This document shows positions 49,769 through 61,855 of a stretch of 64,000 nt of DNA, in pieces. Position numbers and translations under genes: made by a program. The stretch lies in assembly GCA_032717465.1 (NCBI GenBank), contig CM064697.1, forward strand, positions 8,687,140 to 8,751,139. The letters are read 5' to 3'. Under the pieces are notes generated by a model that saw only the letters and a program-made list of their open reading frames with translations, had not been told where the DNA came from and made no database searches. How positions within the stretch are numbered: position 1 is the stretch's first letter; every line of letters begins with the position of its first letter. Source of the stretch: Coenobita brevimanus. Lineage: Eukaryota > Arthropoda > Malacostraca > Decapoda > Coenobitidae.

Positions 49769-50750
49769 TTCCTCCCTCCCTTTCCCTCCCCAACTCCTCC
49801 CTACGCCAATTATACGCCAGAAATTCCCGGACACGATACGCGCGGGGTCTGACTTCCATCAAGGGTTTAGGGTTCATATTGAGGCGTATATTTTTAGTGC
49901 CCCCCTGCCTCTACCGTGGTCCTCCCTTGGCCCCGTCCCCACTTCTCGTTTTCTTTGTCTCTTCTTCTCTCTTATTTTTGCTCTTTTTTCTTCTAATTTC
50001 CTTCGTTCTGGTTCATATTAATGTGTATATTTTTGGTTATTCATCTCTTCTTGGTTCGTCCTCCCTTGGTCCCCCTTTCTTTTCCCCTCTTCTCGTTTTC
50101 TTTGTCTTGTTTTTCATCATTCTTAGGTTCTTTTTTCCTTTCCTCTGTCTTTAGTTCTATTTTCTTCTACCTTTCGCTCAGGAATCATATTTTTAGTGAC
50201 CCTTTATCTCGTGGTTTCCCTTTGGCACCGACTCTTGCCCCCTTACTCTCTCTCTCTCTCTCTCTCTCGTTTTTATGGTTCCTTATCTCTCTTATTTTAG
50301 TTAATTTTTCTTATTTATGTCTATGGTTCCTTTTCGCCTCTGTCATTACTTCACATTTCTTTTTCTTTATCCTTTCTCTTTATTCCCCTTTCCTCCAACC
50401 TAATCAGTTTTTTTTTCCTACCCGTTCTGTGTTTCTTCTTTCTTCCGTCTCTCTTACCCTACAGTCTTCCCTTCATCTGTCTTTTTTTCCCCTTCCCTAC
50501 TTTCTTTCTTTCCTCCCTCCCTCTAACTCCCCCTCAGTTTTTCTTCCCTTCATCTCTCCTACTTCGTTTTTTTCGTATCCTTCCTTCACATCCCCTTCCC
50601 ATCCTCACTCCATTTTCCTTCTTCTTTCCTCTCCGTACTCCCCAGTCTCCCTCCCGTCTTTATTATCTCCCTCCCTCCACTGCTTCCTTCCTTCATCCCT
50701 CCTCCCTCCAGCTTTTCTTCTCTCCCTCCCTCCCTACGTTCAGCCAGGTG
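49769..50750. other. Pyrimidine-rich domain
   Basis: T/C-rich with a CT array at 50244-50269. The phrase CATATTGAGGCGTATATTTTTAG near 49876 is echoed by CATATTAATGTGTATATTTTTGG near 50012 and CATATTTTTAGTGACCC near 50187, indicating a diverged ~135-170-bp tandem inside the domain. The 252-codon frame at 50021-50779 is low complexity. Confidence 0.55.
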
Positions 50751-51165
50751 CAACAAGTACAGTCTGGCGCAAAAGTTAGTCTACTATTCCACTGCGTCTA
50801 CGTAACACTTGAGGAATGTCTGTCACTTTTCTCCCTGGCGCACAATGTTAAAGAGAATCACTTACGGTTAGCAAAACATACCAAAACCTGTATTCTCGTC
50901 GGGTAAGGAAGACCCCTAACACATGTTCCTTAGCGATTTCTTTTTGGATATGGGTTGCTAATATCGCTTTGCACGGTATGTGTGCAGAGTGTGGCGACAT
51001 CAGAAGTATTTAAGCAAACAAACCAACGGGAAGGTGTATAAAGCAATATAAATCACTTACGAAGATGTGTTAGGGGAGCAGATGTGGCCTCTCTCACCTG
51101 GGGGATTTTTACCAGCAGAGGAAAGTGTAGAGCAGAAAAGGTGTAATGTTAGCGAACTTTTGTCA
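50751..51165. other. Unique sequence, no gene recognised
   Basis: Array-free, mixed composition, lying between two pyrimidine domains. Confidence 0.45.
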
Positions 51166-51960
51166 CCTATTGTACCTCCACCTCGCCTCTCACACTACCA
51201 GCTTCCTAAACCACTCCTTCCTCCCTTCTCTTCCTCAATACCTTTCCTTCCTCCCTCGCTCCAACTTTTCTCTTCTTCTTCCACTCCTCCATCCAGTCCT
51301 CCTTCTCTCCCTCCTCCCCACCTTCCACTCACCCATCCTCCACATTTTTGTCTTCCCTTCCTCTAGCTTCCATCCTTCCTCCACGCCTTCTCTTCTCTCC
51401 TTCAACTCTTCTTCCCTCCCTTCTGCCTTTCTTCCCTCCCTTCTCCTTTCTTCCCTTCCTCTCTCCCTCCAAACCCTTCTTCTGTCCCTCCCCTCAGCCT
51501 TCCTTCTCTCCCCTCCTCCCCACCTACCAACCCCGCCCCTCCCCTCCCCTCCCCTCCCCCCTGACATTAGCCAGATGCAACAACTACTTCTCCACACCTC
51601 CGCCCGCCACCTTCCCCAACCCCACCTTTTTTTCTTCAGCTGTTTTCCTCTCCCTCCATCCACCCTTTCTTCCATCCTCTCACATTTTCTTCCTCCACCC
51701 TTTTTTTCCCTACCTCTCTCCCTCCCTCCAGCTCTCTTTCCTCCCTCTGTCCCTTGCTTCCTTTATCCATTCTTTCCCCCTTCTCTTCATTCATTCCTCC
51801 CTCCCCCTCTTTCTCCCTCCAGCCTTCCTATCCTTTCTCTCATTCACCCTCCATCCTTTGTTTCTCCCTTTCTCCAACCATCCATCCAACCTTCCTTTCT
51901 CGTTTCGATCTCTCTCACTGTCCTTCCACGCTTTCTTCCCTCCGTCTAATCATATTCAAC
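51166..51960. other. Pyrimidine-rich domain
   Basis: C/T-rich low-complexity sequence with CCTCCC runs. A short five-fold CCCCT run lies near 51536-51560. Overlapping frames of up to 267 codons are rejected as genes. Confidence 0.6.
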
Positions 51961-52004
51961 TCTTTAACTATGAAGACGCCATGTTTTAATTTTCTATTCT
52001 GGTT

Positions 52005-52290
52005 ACCTCAAGACGAAAGTAATCAAGTTTGGAAAGATCTTAAAATACAAAGAGGTTAACGAGGGCTCAATATAACGTCCCCAGATCAACAATTACGTCT
52101 TAAGCTGAATAAAGTCACCTGGAATTTGCAAGATGAAGAAAAGGACCTCATCTTAGTCAACAAGTTAATGGAGACTTTCTACTTATTTACCCCTTTCGAC
52201 CCAACGACGTCTTGTGCATCCTGGCACCATCTTACTATTTTATCTGACTCAAGAGGGACATCTAAGAGTAAAGGGGTTAACTAAGACCAC
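52005..52290. repeat. Palindromic family P, copy with both cores
   Basis: Reverse core CTCAAGACGAAAGTAATCAA at 52008-52027 and forward core AGCTGAATAAAGTCACCTGG at 52103-52122, about 95 bp apart. The interior motif TTTACCCCTTTCGACCCAAC follows near 52189, and AGGGGTTAAC near 52272 closes a second, partial unit. Confidence 0.6.
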
Positions 52291-52529
52291 ACCTCCACCC
52301 TCTTCGAAATTTCTCTCCGAAGCTGAACATGATGGTCTGAGGAGGGGAAGAGTAAAATAAAGTAAAATTAGCCTATCAGATTGAATAGGCTAATTATTAC
52401 ACGTCCCTCTTAAGATTAATATAAAAGTCTTGGTTGTCATGGGTTTGCCTTTCCCTCCAAAACTATAAAAAGGAAAAAGGAATGAAAAAATATCGTCCTC
52501 CCACCCACACCTCCATCTGGTTCCAATAT

Positions 52530-52752
<223 letters not shown>

Positions 52753-52899
52753 CCACAAAAACCATAAATATACAGAAAAAAAAAAGAGGCAAGAGGGAAG
52801 CCCGATATTAAATTTCTTACGGGATGGATGTTCACAAAATTTGATTCCGTTTTTGCCAATCCTCCACCAGCCAAGGAAGGAGAAAGAACGGAGAGAGAG

Positions 52900-53060
52900 A
52901 GAAAGGAGAGAGGGAGAGAGGTGGGAGGAACGGAGAGAGAAGGGAGAGAGGTGGGAGGAACGGAGAGAGAAGGGAGAGAGGTGGGAGGAACGGAGAGAGA
53001 AAGGAAAGAGGGAGAGAGGTGGGAGGAACGGAGAGAGAAAGGAAAGAGAGGAGGGAGAAG
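52900..53060. repeat. 30-bp purine minisatellite, about 4 copies
   Basis: GTGGGAGGAACGGAGAGAGA starts at 52921, 52951, 52981 and 53019 (steps of 30, 30 and 38 bp). Confidence 0.92.
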
Positions 53061-53148
53061 CGGAGAGACATGGAGGGGACGGAGAGCAAAGAAGGAACGG
53101 TAAGTACATGGAGAGAAGGAATGAAATAGGAGACCGGAGAAAAAGAAG

Positions 53149-53196
<48 letters not shown>

Positions 53197-53401
53197 GGGT
53201 GGTCGAAATATAAAACCTGTGACATATGGCGCCGGAGGGAAGGAGGAGAGAAAAGAGGGAGAAGAAACATGCATCACTAAGGACCAATATACCGCTCAAA
53301 ACACGGGGGAGTATCGACCTTACGGGGTAGGAAGGATTAGCATTTTTTGGGCCCCTCTTAGACCGGGAGGCAGAGCAGCGCCAGGCATCCGATATGACGA
53401 A

Positions 53402-53546
53402 GAGAAAATGTGGAAGAGTAGAGAGGAAAGGAGAGAAAAGGGTAAAGGAGGAGAGGTGAGGAGAGAAAAATGTGGAAGAGGAGAGAGGAAAAGAGAGAAA
53501 AGGGTAAAGGAGGAGAGGTGAGGAGAGAAAAATGTGAAGAGGGAGG
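53402..53546. repeat. 62-bp purine tandem repeat, 2.3 copies
   Basis: AATGTGGAAGAG at 53407 and 53469 and AATGTGAAGAGG at 53531 mark two exact 62-bp steps. Each unit includes GGGTAAAGGAGGAGAGGTGA. Confidence 0.9.
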
Positions 53547-54584
53547 AGAGCAAATGCAGAGGACAGGAGAGAGGAGAGAAAGGGTGAAAGAAGAGACAAA
53601 TGAAAATGTGGAGGTGGAGAGGAGAAAGGAAAGAAAAAGGTGAAGGAAGAGGGAAGAATGGGGAAAACGGAGGAAATGAGTGTGGAAGGAAGGGGACATA
53701 TTAAAGTGGCAGGAAAGGGGGGAAGGGAAAGGAGAGGAAAGTCGAGAAAAATGGAGATGAAAGAAGTGACAAGAGACGGATGAGAGAAACGTGGAGAAAA
53801 GGAGGGAGAAAGTAGTAAGAGAAGAGGGATAATATATGAAATGAAGGGATACACAGAAAGAGAGACAGATGAGTGAGAAGGAAAGGGAAGAAGAAAGGAA
53901 GTAGAAAAGTGGGAGAGAGGAAAAGGTGAGAGGGGATGAGGAGGAGGGAAGGGAGAAAGAACTGACGAGGAGAGGAGAAGAAAAACGAAAAAGAAATGGC
54001 AAGAATGGAATGAGGTATAATGTGGAAGGGAAAAACAGAAGGCTGGGAGGAAGGAGATGGTAGAGAGAAAAATGGCGATAAAAAGCGGGGAGGTGGAGAA
54101 AGATGCAATAGTAAGGAAGAAAGGAGAATATAAGGATGTAAAAAGAAGACGAAAATGTGAGTGAAGATAGATGAGAAGCGATTTATGATGGAAAAAAAAA
54201 ATAATGAAAAGATAGGGAGAGGGAGGAGAATGAGACAAGCAAAAGACTAAGAGTGAGAATCCGTGGCCAAGCACCCAATTTCCGGCGATAATTTTTGTAG
54301 CAAGTGATGATGACAGAAAATGTCCAACTTTTCTGCATCGCTGCTAACTACACTCTGCAATGTGGGATGCAGGCTAATTACAGCTACCATTTACAGGTGT
54401 TCCATTAAAGGTGACTGTAAAAAATCATGAGGTTTGCTTACAAATTTGCGCAATCAGTTTTACTTATATGACGTAAGAACTGGGGTAAAGAATGAAGGAA
54501 AAGGTGAAGGAAAATTGACAACTAAAAGAAATGAAAAAGTGAATAGAAATAAGGAAACAAGAAGGCTACGGGAGAAAAAAGATC

Positions 54585-54587
<3 letters not shown>

Positions 54588-54668
<81 letters not shown>
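54588..54668. repeat. (AT)n microsatellite
   Basis: About 40 AT units. Confidence 0.97.
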
Positions 54669-54671
<3 letters not shown>

Positions 54672-55190
54672 AGAGAACAAGAAAAGAGTAAAATTTAACT
54701 GTATTAGAGACACAAATAATGATGGATGAGGAAGAAAAGGAAACAAATAAGACGGAAGGAAAAGGTAAAAAAAAAAAAAAAAAGGGGACGAAAAAAGACA
54801 GAGAAACATTGAGGATGGAAGAAACAGAAATTATGAAAAAAATGGTCGAAATAAACTTATGATAAAACTAACACATGGAAAAGATTTAAACAGTAAGGAA
54901 CATTTATAATCAATTCAGGTTTTATGAGAAGGGAGGGAGAATCTGCCAAAATCTTGAGAAATAAATGACGGAAGGAAAATATTTTAATCAAGGTACAATC
55001 AATTTATTTCCTAGACACGTGTTCTGGTCATCTGAAGAGGTTCCTAGCATCTCTTTCTTGCCTGTTTATTTTTCCACATGGCATTTTAATATTTTCTTGT
55101 GTGATACTAGTTGTGTTTATCATGCTTTCCCTTTCCTTGTCTCCTGGGCTGTACGCACTCCATTCTTAGATGGGAAAAGAGGTCAGGATG
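54669..55190. other. A-rich and unique sequence, no gene recognised
   Basis: An A-run at 54768-54783. A possible degenerate family P reverse core lies at 54918-54940 (CAATTCAGGTTTTATGAGAA). An 82-codon + frame at 54965-55213 ends in the GAT array. Confidence 0.35.
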
Positions 55191-55240
55191 ATGATGATGA
55201 TGATGATGACTAAGGCGATAACGATAAAGATGATGATGAT
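55187..55240. repeat. (GAT)n, imperfect
   Basis: Seven to eight GAT units at 55187-55210 and four more near 55228-55240. Confidence 0.9.
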
Positions 55241-55424
55241 ATTAAATGTGGTATAGGTATCTGATAGACCTCCAAGAGAATTATAGAGCTTAATACAGAG
55301 AATAAACAGTTAAGAAGAGGTGCCAAGAAAATATGGCCACTGGTGTATGGGAAGGCGGTGGAAGACTGCCAAAAACCTTAAGACACAGATGACGAAAAGA
55401 TTTAAAACAAGGAACAATTAAAAT

Positions 55425-55450
55425 CAACTAAATTCTTTCGTCTACGGGAA
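55425..55450 (+). repeat. Palindromic family P, forward core only
   Basis: ACTAAATTCTTTCGTCTACG at 55428-55447 resembles the forward core. No reverse core is clear upstream. Confidence 0.35.
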
Positions 55451-55648
55451 GGATCGAGGACTTTTGCCATAATGTCTTGAGGAATCATCATCAGAGTTAA
55501 TAATATTGCTTAAAGAAGAATGGGAAGAATGAACAGTATGAAGGGGGAGCGAAGGGTTTGATGGGGGGGAGAAAAGAGCCGCATTCCCCAACCACCAACA
55601 CATAACCATACATATATGCAAGAATTTTTCATTACTAACCCTTTCATT

Positions 55649-55650
<2 letters not shown>

Positions 55651-55692
<42 letters not shown>
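55651..55692. repeat. (GA)n microsatellite
   Basis: About 20 GA units. Confidence 0.96.
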
Positions 55693-55694
<2 letters not shown>

Positions 55695-55789
55695 GGGTTA
55701 GCGGAGATTAGAACCTTCATTAAAAGTCTGAAACTATACAATTAAACTAAATTTTAACCTCGTACTGAAAAGGTGAAGGTAAACAATTT

Positions 55790-55825
55790 CCCTTAACCCG
55801 TGCAGTACGATGAGATCTTTATTGG
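55790..55825. repeat. Family P interior motif
   Basis: CTTAACCCGTGCAGTACGAT (from 55794) is one of the clearest matches to the interior motif. It is preceded by GTAAACAATTTCC. The cores are not preserved nearby. Confidence 0.45.
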
Positions 55826-56149
55826 GACGGAAAGACAGTCTGATGATAAAAAAAAAATAAATAAATAAAATAATGCAAGGCATACGTGGAGATAATACCT
55901 GTGTGTGTGAGAAGTGGTAATGGGACTGTCAGTAGTAAAGATAGAAAAGGTGATAGTGAGAGTCTGAGTGTAAGAGTAAAGCTATTGAAAGTAAAGCAAT
56001 TAAGAAGTAAAGCCGGTCAGAGTGTGGGTGAGAGGCAAAGAATATCGGTGTTGTTTTGAGTGCGTGAGGGTGGGTGTTGTAATGAGGTGCGGGGCAGTTC
56101 ACTAAGTCCGATAGCGATCACGTAGCACTAGGCGTGTTTATTTGTGTTA

Positions 56150-56440
56150 TGCCTGCCTTCCTTCACTCCCCCCACCCCATGCCCCGACACCCCCCACACC
56201 CCCCCGTCTCTCAGGATTCCATTCCCCCATAACAAGTATCTCCCCATTCTCCTTCAAGTATCTCCCCTCCTCCCCCTGCAATTTTCCCCCCATTCTCCTT
56301 CAAGTATCTCTTCCCCTCCCCGTTCAAGTATCTCCCCCTCCCCCTTCAATTATCTCCTCCCTCTCCCCTCTAGCAGCTCCTCCTTCAAGCATCTCCCCCC
56401 TCCCTTCATCTCCCCTCCCCACCATCATCACCAATACACT
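56150..56440. repeat. C-rich block with degenerate TTCAAGTATCTCCCC repeat
   Basis: TTCAAGTATCTCCCC and variants (TTCAAGTATCTCTTCCCC, TTCAATTATCTCC, TTCAAGCATCTCC) recur from about 56250 to 56400, with spacings of roughly 25-60 bp. Open frames here are artefacts. Confidence 0.7.
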
Positions 56441-56740
56441 GTTACCAAGGACTACCAAACTGTCACTACAATATCCTCAATGACCATCACTACTACCTAT
56501 ACTCTAAATAACCACTACTACTACCACTACCACGTCCACCACAGTCTCCATCACTACCACTACCAGTACCCCATCTAGTACCACAATCATTACGGTACCA
56601 CAACCATCGCCACCAACACTACCATTCGTCACCATTATCACTGACTACCACAAACCCTCTACCACAACCTCACCCACCACTACCACAACAACTACCACAC
56701 AAACCACAGCACCACTTCAACTCGTACCACAGCCTCCCAC
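56440..56740. repeat. ACC/ACT triplet-rich low-complexity stretch
   Basis: ACTACC, CACTAC, ACCACC and CATCAC triplets dominate without a strict period. Confidence 0.7.
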
Positions 56741-56911
56741 ACGACAATAGTATGCATGTACGAAAGTGAACATGTGCATAAAATTAGGCATACATGTACG
56801 GGTGGTATGCAAATATGTACAGGCAGCTCAAAAGTATAGGATCTACTGGCCCTGACTTTCTCAAACAGAGGGTTACTTTTTTTTTTTACATACTGAACTC
56901 TACTGAATGCC

Positions 56912-56916
<5 letters not shown>

Positions 56917-56971
<55 letters not shown>

Positions 56972-57000
56972 TCGATAGATAGACAGATAGATAGAGATAG
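56917..57000. repeat. (CA)n-(GATA)n compound microsatellite
   Basis: About 26 CA units to 56969, then GATA/GACA units. A short GACA run also lies at 57069-57085. Confidence 0.95.
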
Positions 57001-57170
57001 ATGGGCAGAGTGATTTTGTGTGCGTACAAACCACCCTTTAAAAGCTCTGTGATCAGGCGTTTGGCAACAGACAGACAGACAGACAGATAAATAACATGAG
57101 AACACAAGACAGAAATAAACAGATAGATATACTAAAAGAAATAAGAATTAATGAGTTCTTAATTCTGTTC

Positions 57171-57292
57171 CTGGTGCTGTTGCTATTGTTGTTGTTATTG
57201 CTAATGTTGTTGTTATTGTTATTGTTGTTGTTATTGCTATTGTTGTTGTTGTTGTCGCTGTTGTTCTTACTGTTGTTGTTGTTGCTGTTGTT
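57171..57292. repeat. (GTT)n compound trinucleotide array
   Basis: GTT units with ATT, GCT and ACT interruptions, comparable with the array at 17380-17531 but less regular. Confidence 0.93.
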
Positions 57293-57388
57293 TGGTGAGG
57301 CGGACTCGAGGAAGGGAGCTCATGAATATAAACTACAAGGCAGGAACTTTATACCGAGTCTCTCTCCCTTGCTCTAACTCCCATTTGT

Positions 57389-57389
<1 letters not shown>

Positions 57390-57472
<83 letters not shown>
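57390..57472. repeat. (CT)n microsatellite
   Basis: About 41 CT units, among the longest CT runs in the window. Confidence 0.97.
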
Positions 57473-57475
<3 letters not shown>

Positions 57476-57599
57476 CTAAGACACGCAACCGCACAACTAC
57501 AGGAAAAAAAAAAAAAATGCAAATTCACGAGGACTCAACAGAAAATAAAATATACACTAACTTCAGTCCTAGAACACGAATGTATTTATTTATTTATTT

Positions 57600-57675
57600 A
57601 TTTACTGTCTTTCCTACAACCTGATGATTTATTTCACCTTAATAGATCCCTCGGAGTGAAGAGGTTAAGCCACAA
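57600..57675. repeat. Family P fragment (tentative)
   Basis: CCTGATGATTTATTTCACCT at 57620-57639 resembles a reverse core, and CGGAGTGAAGAGGTTAAG near 57651 resembles the closing motif. Confidence 0.35.
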
Positions 57676-57738
57676 AAATTGAGAGAGAAAGACAAGGGGA
57701 GAGACGCACGAGCACAGCAAATTTAGATCACCCAGTTA

Positions 57739-57739
<1 letters not shown>

Positions 57740-57818
<79 letters not shown>
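57740..57818. repeat. (CA)n-(CG)n microsatellite, Z-DNA-prone
   Basis: About 32 CA units run directly into seven CG units at 57804-57818. All of it alternates purine and pyrimidine. Confidence 0.97.
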
Positions 57819-57819
<1 letters not shown>

Positions 57820-58230
57820 AACAGTATCTTCTCTACGCCCCTTTTAATAACATCATTTCTTTTTTTATTCCATTCTTTCCTTCAGACGATCTTCCTCACC
57901 TCGGTAAAAACTACACTCTAAAAAGTAAAAAATCAGCCATCTTATACAGAGAGACATAAGAATCATCCCAAAGTCTGACGAATATATAGCGGAAATATCG
58001 AACTCATCTGAAACACGCACTAATAGAGATGGGGTGTTCACTGTACTTCGCCAGTTGTAAATTCTCTTCAGACAAAATAGGGAAGACAGTTGTTTCCTTG
58101 ATTATACAACAACGGCTCTATCTAATATATATTTTCTAACTCCAGATTATACTTTTCAACTTAGGAAAGGCGTCTCGTAAGGAGTTGACTCTCAGAGGAT
58201 ATAAAAGTAACATTATTAAAAAAAAAAAAA
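57819..58230. other. Unique sequence with weak family P traces
   Basis: TTCAGACGATCTTCCTCACC at 57881 and CTCCAGATTATACTTTTCAA at 58142 resemble decayed reverse cores. A poly-A/GA run lies at 58219-58256. No gene. Confidence 0.35.
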
Positions 58231-58303
58231 AAAAAAGAGAGAGAGAGAGAGAGAGATAAAAAAGGGGAAGTACTAAAGCACTATTAGTACTATATGAAAC
58301 TGC

Positions 58304-58640
58304 AATGGCTGGTTTAAATGCTGAGTTAAATTAAGTATGTACTTTATTTATCTATATACAATTAATGGCTTGTTAAATTGTTGAGCTATATAATAAATGT
58401 ACATAATCTTTCTATGTATCTATCTATGTACAATTAATGGCTAGTTTAAGTGCTGAACTAAAATACAGTTGTACTTCAGGGGTATCTATCTATCTATATA
58501 CTGTACCTGCTTACCTACCTATCTATCTATCTGTCTATCTACCCACCTACCTACCTACCTACCTACCAACCTATCTATCAACCCACCTACCTACCACTCC
58601 ACCTATTTATCTATCTACCTGTTTATCTACCTAACAGCCT
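58304..58640. repeat. 60-72-bp diverged tandem followed by (CTAC)/(TATC) repeats
   Basis: AATGGCTGGTTTAAATGCTG (58304), AATGGCTTGTTAAATTGTTG (58364) and AATGGCTAGTTTAAGTGCTG (58436) start three diverged units. Each ends in TATCTATC-type words. Units 1 and 2 are 60 and 72 bp. CTAC and TATC tetranucleotides then continue to 58640. Confidence 0.85.
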
Positions 58641-58958
58641 GATACCTGACCTTCACAAGTCCTTTCAGGGTAACGACAACTACCAAGCCTCTGCATCACA
58701 AAGCATCACCACGCCACTGCACTGACAGCCAAATGTAAATATAGAACACTTGAGCTTCGAATTACAGTATATACTCTCATGAATTAAAATCACAAACACA
58801 TAAGAATCATCGGAATGTTAAGAAGGATCATAAAACACACAACTAGTAACATCTGACCTGCTTCAGAAGTGAATTATGGTGACAGATTAAAAACGCCTTG
58901 CAGCATAGTTACTGAGACCTACTGCAGAGGATAAAGATCCAGCTAGTAACAGCCAAAT
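58641..58958. other. Unique sequence, no gene recognised
   Basis: Mixed DNA between the tetranucleotide and GAT arrays. Confidence 0.45.
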
Positions 58959-58960
58959 AC

Positions 58961-58997
<37 letters not shown>

Positions 58998-59028
58998 GGA
59001 TGATGATGATGATGTGATGATGATGATA

Positions 59029-59076
<48 letters not shown>

Positions 59077-59110
59077 TGATGATGATGATGATGATGATGG
59101 ATAATAATAA
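58961..59110. repeat. (GAT)n array with periodic interruptions
   Basis: GAT units interrupted by GAGGAT, GTGATG (near 59014 and 59076) and GATAAT. The two GTGATG interruptions are about 62 bp apart and in similar context, suggesting block duplication. His, Ile and Ser frames are artefacts. Confidence 0.94.
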
Positions 59111-59228
59111 CAATGAATAATGTACTGTATCGAGGAAAAATCAATACTTCACTGTTAGCTTGTTTCCCTTTAAGTGAGCTACCACATATTGTGAAGTACG
59201 TTTAATACCAAATCACATGTAACAGGAT

Positions 59229-59320
59229 ATCATCATCATCACCATCATCATTTCGACGCCTTGCACTCTCCTGTTCTCCCAGGCCGGGAGATGGCATTGA
59301 CAGAACCGCCTTAGACTAGT
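59229..59320 (-). mobile_element. Possible retroposon 3' end with (GAT)n tail (tentative)
   Basis: Read on the minus strand, CCCGGCCTGGGAGAACAGGA leads to GCAAGGCGTCGAAATGATGA and a short GAT/GGT tail ending near 59229. It has the same general shape as the RTE-like relic end at 41151, but no protein motif is seen. Confidence 0.3.
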
Positions 59321-60965
59321 TCAGCCTTTCAAATCTGCCAACTATCATATGCCGCAATGACACTAAAGTAAGGGTGAAAAAAAAAAAAATCACACTGTTT
59401 TCGATGACTGAGCAGCCAATCAGTGGGCGAACAAATCGTGGACAACACTGAGCATATCCGCCATAGTATACTGTAAATCTCTAACGTAGTCATACAATTC
59501 AGTATGACACTTGTCTGGTACTTCGGTCAGGTATATAACTGAATTATAAAATGTAATGACTCCCAGAACTACCACTTGGCCTATCTGTCAGGACTTATGA
59601 AAGAAAACTGCCCAGTTTCCTTGTACCCCAGCCTATATATCTCGCTTATATGCTGTATGGCTGCCATGGATAACGGCTTCTGTATAGTGCACATCAATTA
59701 TTTATCCAAAGATGCTTCTCAGTTTCTTGCCAGCACTAATTCGATGACCAGTATTTTACTGAAGCTTCTTACATAAAATACGTGATGACCTCCTTATGCG
59801 GATAAGAAAAGGGGGGGGGGAGAGATGGGAGTGACCATTACTTCCCTCAGGGTATACAAGCCTGACCTGCCACTCGCTATCCAAGGGTTGCCGAGTGCTG
59901 TGACGTCTCGATGCCACACTTCACCCAATCCTATTCATATCTGCCTCATTTCTTATCACGTGTGGCGGATATAATTTCATTTGCATCAAGGCCTTACTCC
60001 ATTGCCACTTTTCTCTAAACACGCTCTCATCCCATGTGGTTTTGCATGCAACACAAACTTGGATTCACTTTGGCAGCACTCGCACTTGCCAACACCACCC
60101 AGTACACAACATTTGCACAAGTGAAAGGCTCCGAAACTACTTCCTGGTGTAACTGGTAAACTTGTGAACTGTAAAGGGTATTCGGTAGAGGGGTGATTTT
60201 ATAAGAGAGAGCACCTCTAGGTAAGGTTCAGTTCGTCTGTCTTCCATTAATGATTTTTGGATGCGAGGTGCTTCGCTCCGGCAGAATTAAAGACTTGAGA
60301 AGCCATACACCACACCACACAACACAATGGACATTCACCAAAGAGCTACGGAGTTCCCACATCTAATACTTTTACACTCCTTCACTACCACACACTATGA
60401 CCAGCTTAGTTTAAGTAAGCTTTTGTAAATTCTCTGCACACAATGAACGTTATCAAACATTTCAATGACACTCCTCTCGAGAACGCATTTACTTTATCTC
60501 GAAATTAATCATTCATTGACTTTGAGATTCAGTCATTCATCGGTCTCTGTCATGAATATATATTTGCAGGTACCTCTTCTTATTTGTCAGTTTTCTTCTG
60601 TGTGGTAACGTCAAACACATAAGGAAATGTACAACTTATGAGGAATCAGTCATTAACTTCCAAGCAAGGAGAAAGTTCACCTACAATGCATCTATTTCTT
60701 CACTACGAGAAAATCCCCCAAGTTCATTATCATCTGGCTGTAGCAATATTAAGCTGATGTGGCGTCACACTACCAAAACACTATTCTTAACCTCCTCATA
60801 CAAGAAGTCTCCCTTACGCTGAACAGTCACCGGTCAGCTCCTTTAACCTATCTATCTCTTTTTCTGTGTATCCATCTATCAAATATAGTACAATTAATAT
60901 CATTTTTATTCCAACTTTAAACGATGAGGATGGGAGTCAAATATAAATAAAAGTATAGAACTCAG
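59321..60965. other. 1.6-kb array-free unique sequence
   Basis: This is the longest part of the window without microsatellites or strong R/Y bias. A 66-codon + frame at 59576-59776 shows no motif. There is a 10-bp G run at 59811-59820. Lack of arrays and mixed composition make it the best place to look for short exons or conserved non-coding DNA, but nothing is identifiable by eye. Confidence 0.4.
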
Positions 60966-60968
60966 GAA

Positions 60969-60970
60969 TA

Positions 60971-61006
<36 letters not shown>

Positions 61007-61062
61007 TAAACAGCAGCACCACCACCATCACCACCAATAATAATAATAATAATAATAAAAGA
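60969..61062. repeat. (AAT)n arrays around a CACCAC block
   Basis: AAT at 60969-61006, then CAGCAGCACCACCACCATCA, then AAT again at 61037-61060. Confidence 0.93.
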
Positions 61063-61200
61063 CTAGCCACGGCACGGGGGGAGGCTCTTCTCCTTTATGA
61101 AAAACGACGGACGTGGCCAGGAATTTTCAGCCTCGTAAAAGAAAATGAACAGACTGTCAGGAGGGGGGACTCAAAGGAAAGGCTGCTCGGAATTAAATTT

Positions 61201-61231
<31 letters not shown>
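61201..61231. repeat. (CT)n microsatellite
   Basis: About 15 CT units. Confidence 0.95.
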
Positions 61232-61235
<4 letters not shown>

Positions 61236-61249
61236 GGCAAAATGAATCG

Positions 61250-61790
61250 TGGGACTGTAATCCGGTGGGTATGGAAGGTAAATGAAGAGGAAATATGGAC
61301 TGGATGAAATGGAGGGAAAGAAGAATGACAGATGGATCTATGGGGGAAAGCATGGGAAGTATGGAAAGTAAAAAAAGAAGTAAGAGAATGAGAGTAATAG
61401 GTAAGAATCAACGAAATATGACACGGAACTTGAAGGCAAATTAGGTATATGTGCAAGAAAGGCGGATGGAAGAATGAAGGAAGGACAAAATGAGTGAATG
61501 AGGATCGAATAGAAATGAAAAGGAAAGAAAATGGAACAGAAAAAGAAAACGTGGGGGGGGGGAGGATCAAAGTAAAGTATATAATATGGAGGAAAAAAAG
61601 ACAGAGTGAAGGAAGTGCAATAAAAAAAAAAAAAAAAGTGAAAGAGAGGAAAATTACAGAGAAATAATAAAGACAGGAAAGGAGGAAGCAAATACGGGAG
61701 GCAAAGAGCAATGACACAAGGAAATTAAAAAGTTTGAGAAAGGAGGGCAATGAGGTACGTGGATGATGGCAGGAACGACGGAAAGGAAGG

Positions 61791-61850
<60 letters not shown>
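61250..61850. other. Purine-rich domain ending in (GA)n
   Basis: G/A-rich + strand with an A-run near 61621-61637 and about 27 GA units at 61796-61849. Minus frames (for example 61193-61750) are Phe/Ser/Leu low complexity. Confidence 0.6.

Positions 61851-61855
<5 letters not shown>

Larger units (their letters stand above)
52860..54250. other. 1.4-kb purine-rich domain
   Basis: G/A-rich + strand containing two minisatellites and a GA array at 53157-53191. The 480-codon minus-strand frame (52832-54274) is the longest in the window. It is Ser/Leu/Pro/Phe-rich, crosses those arrays and shows no domain, so it is not called. Confidence 0.7.

Noticed and set aside
52832..54274. 480-codon minus-strand open frame, the longest in the window
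   Set aside because: It is Ser/Leu/Pro/Phe low complexity, crosses a GA array and two purine minisatellites, overlaps other equally open frames and shows no domain.
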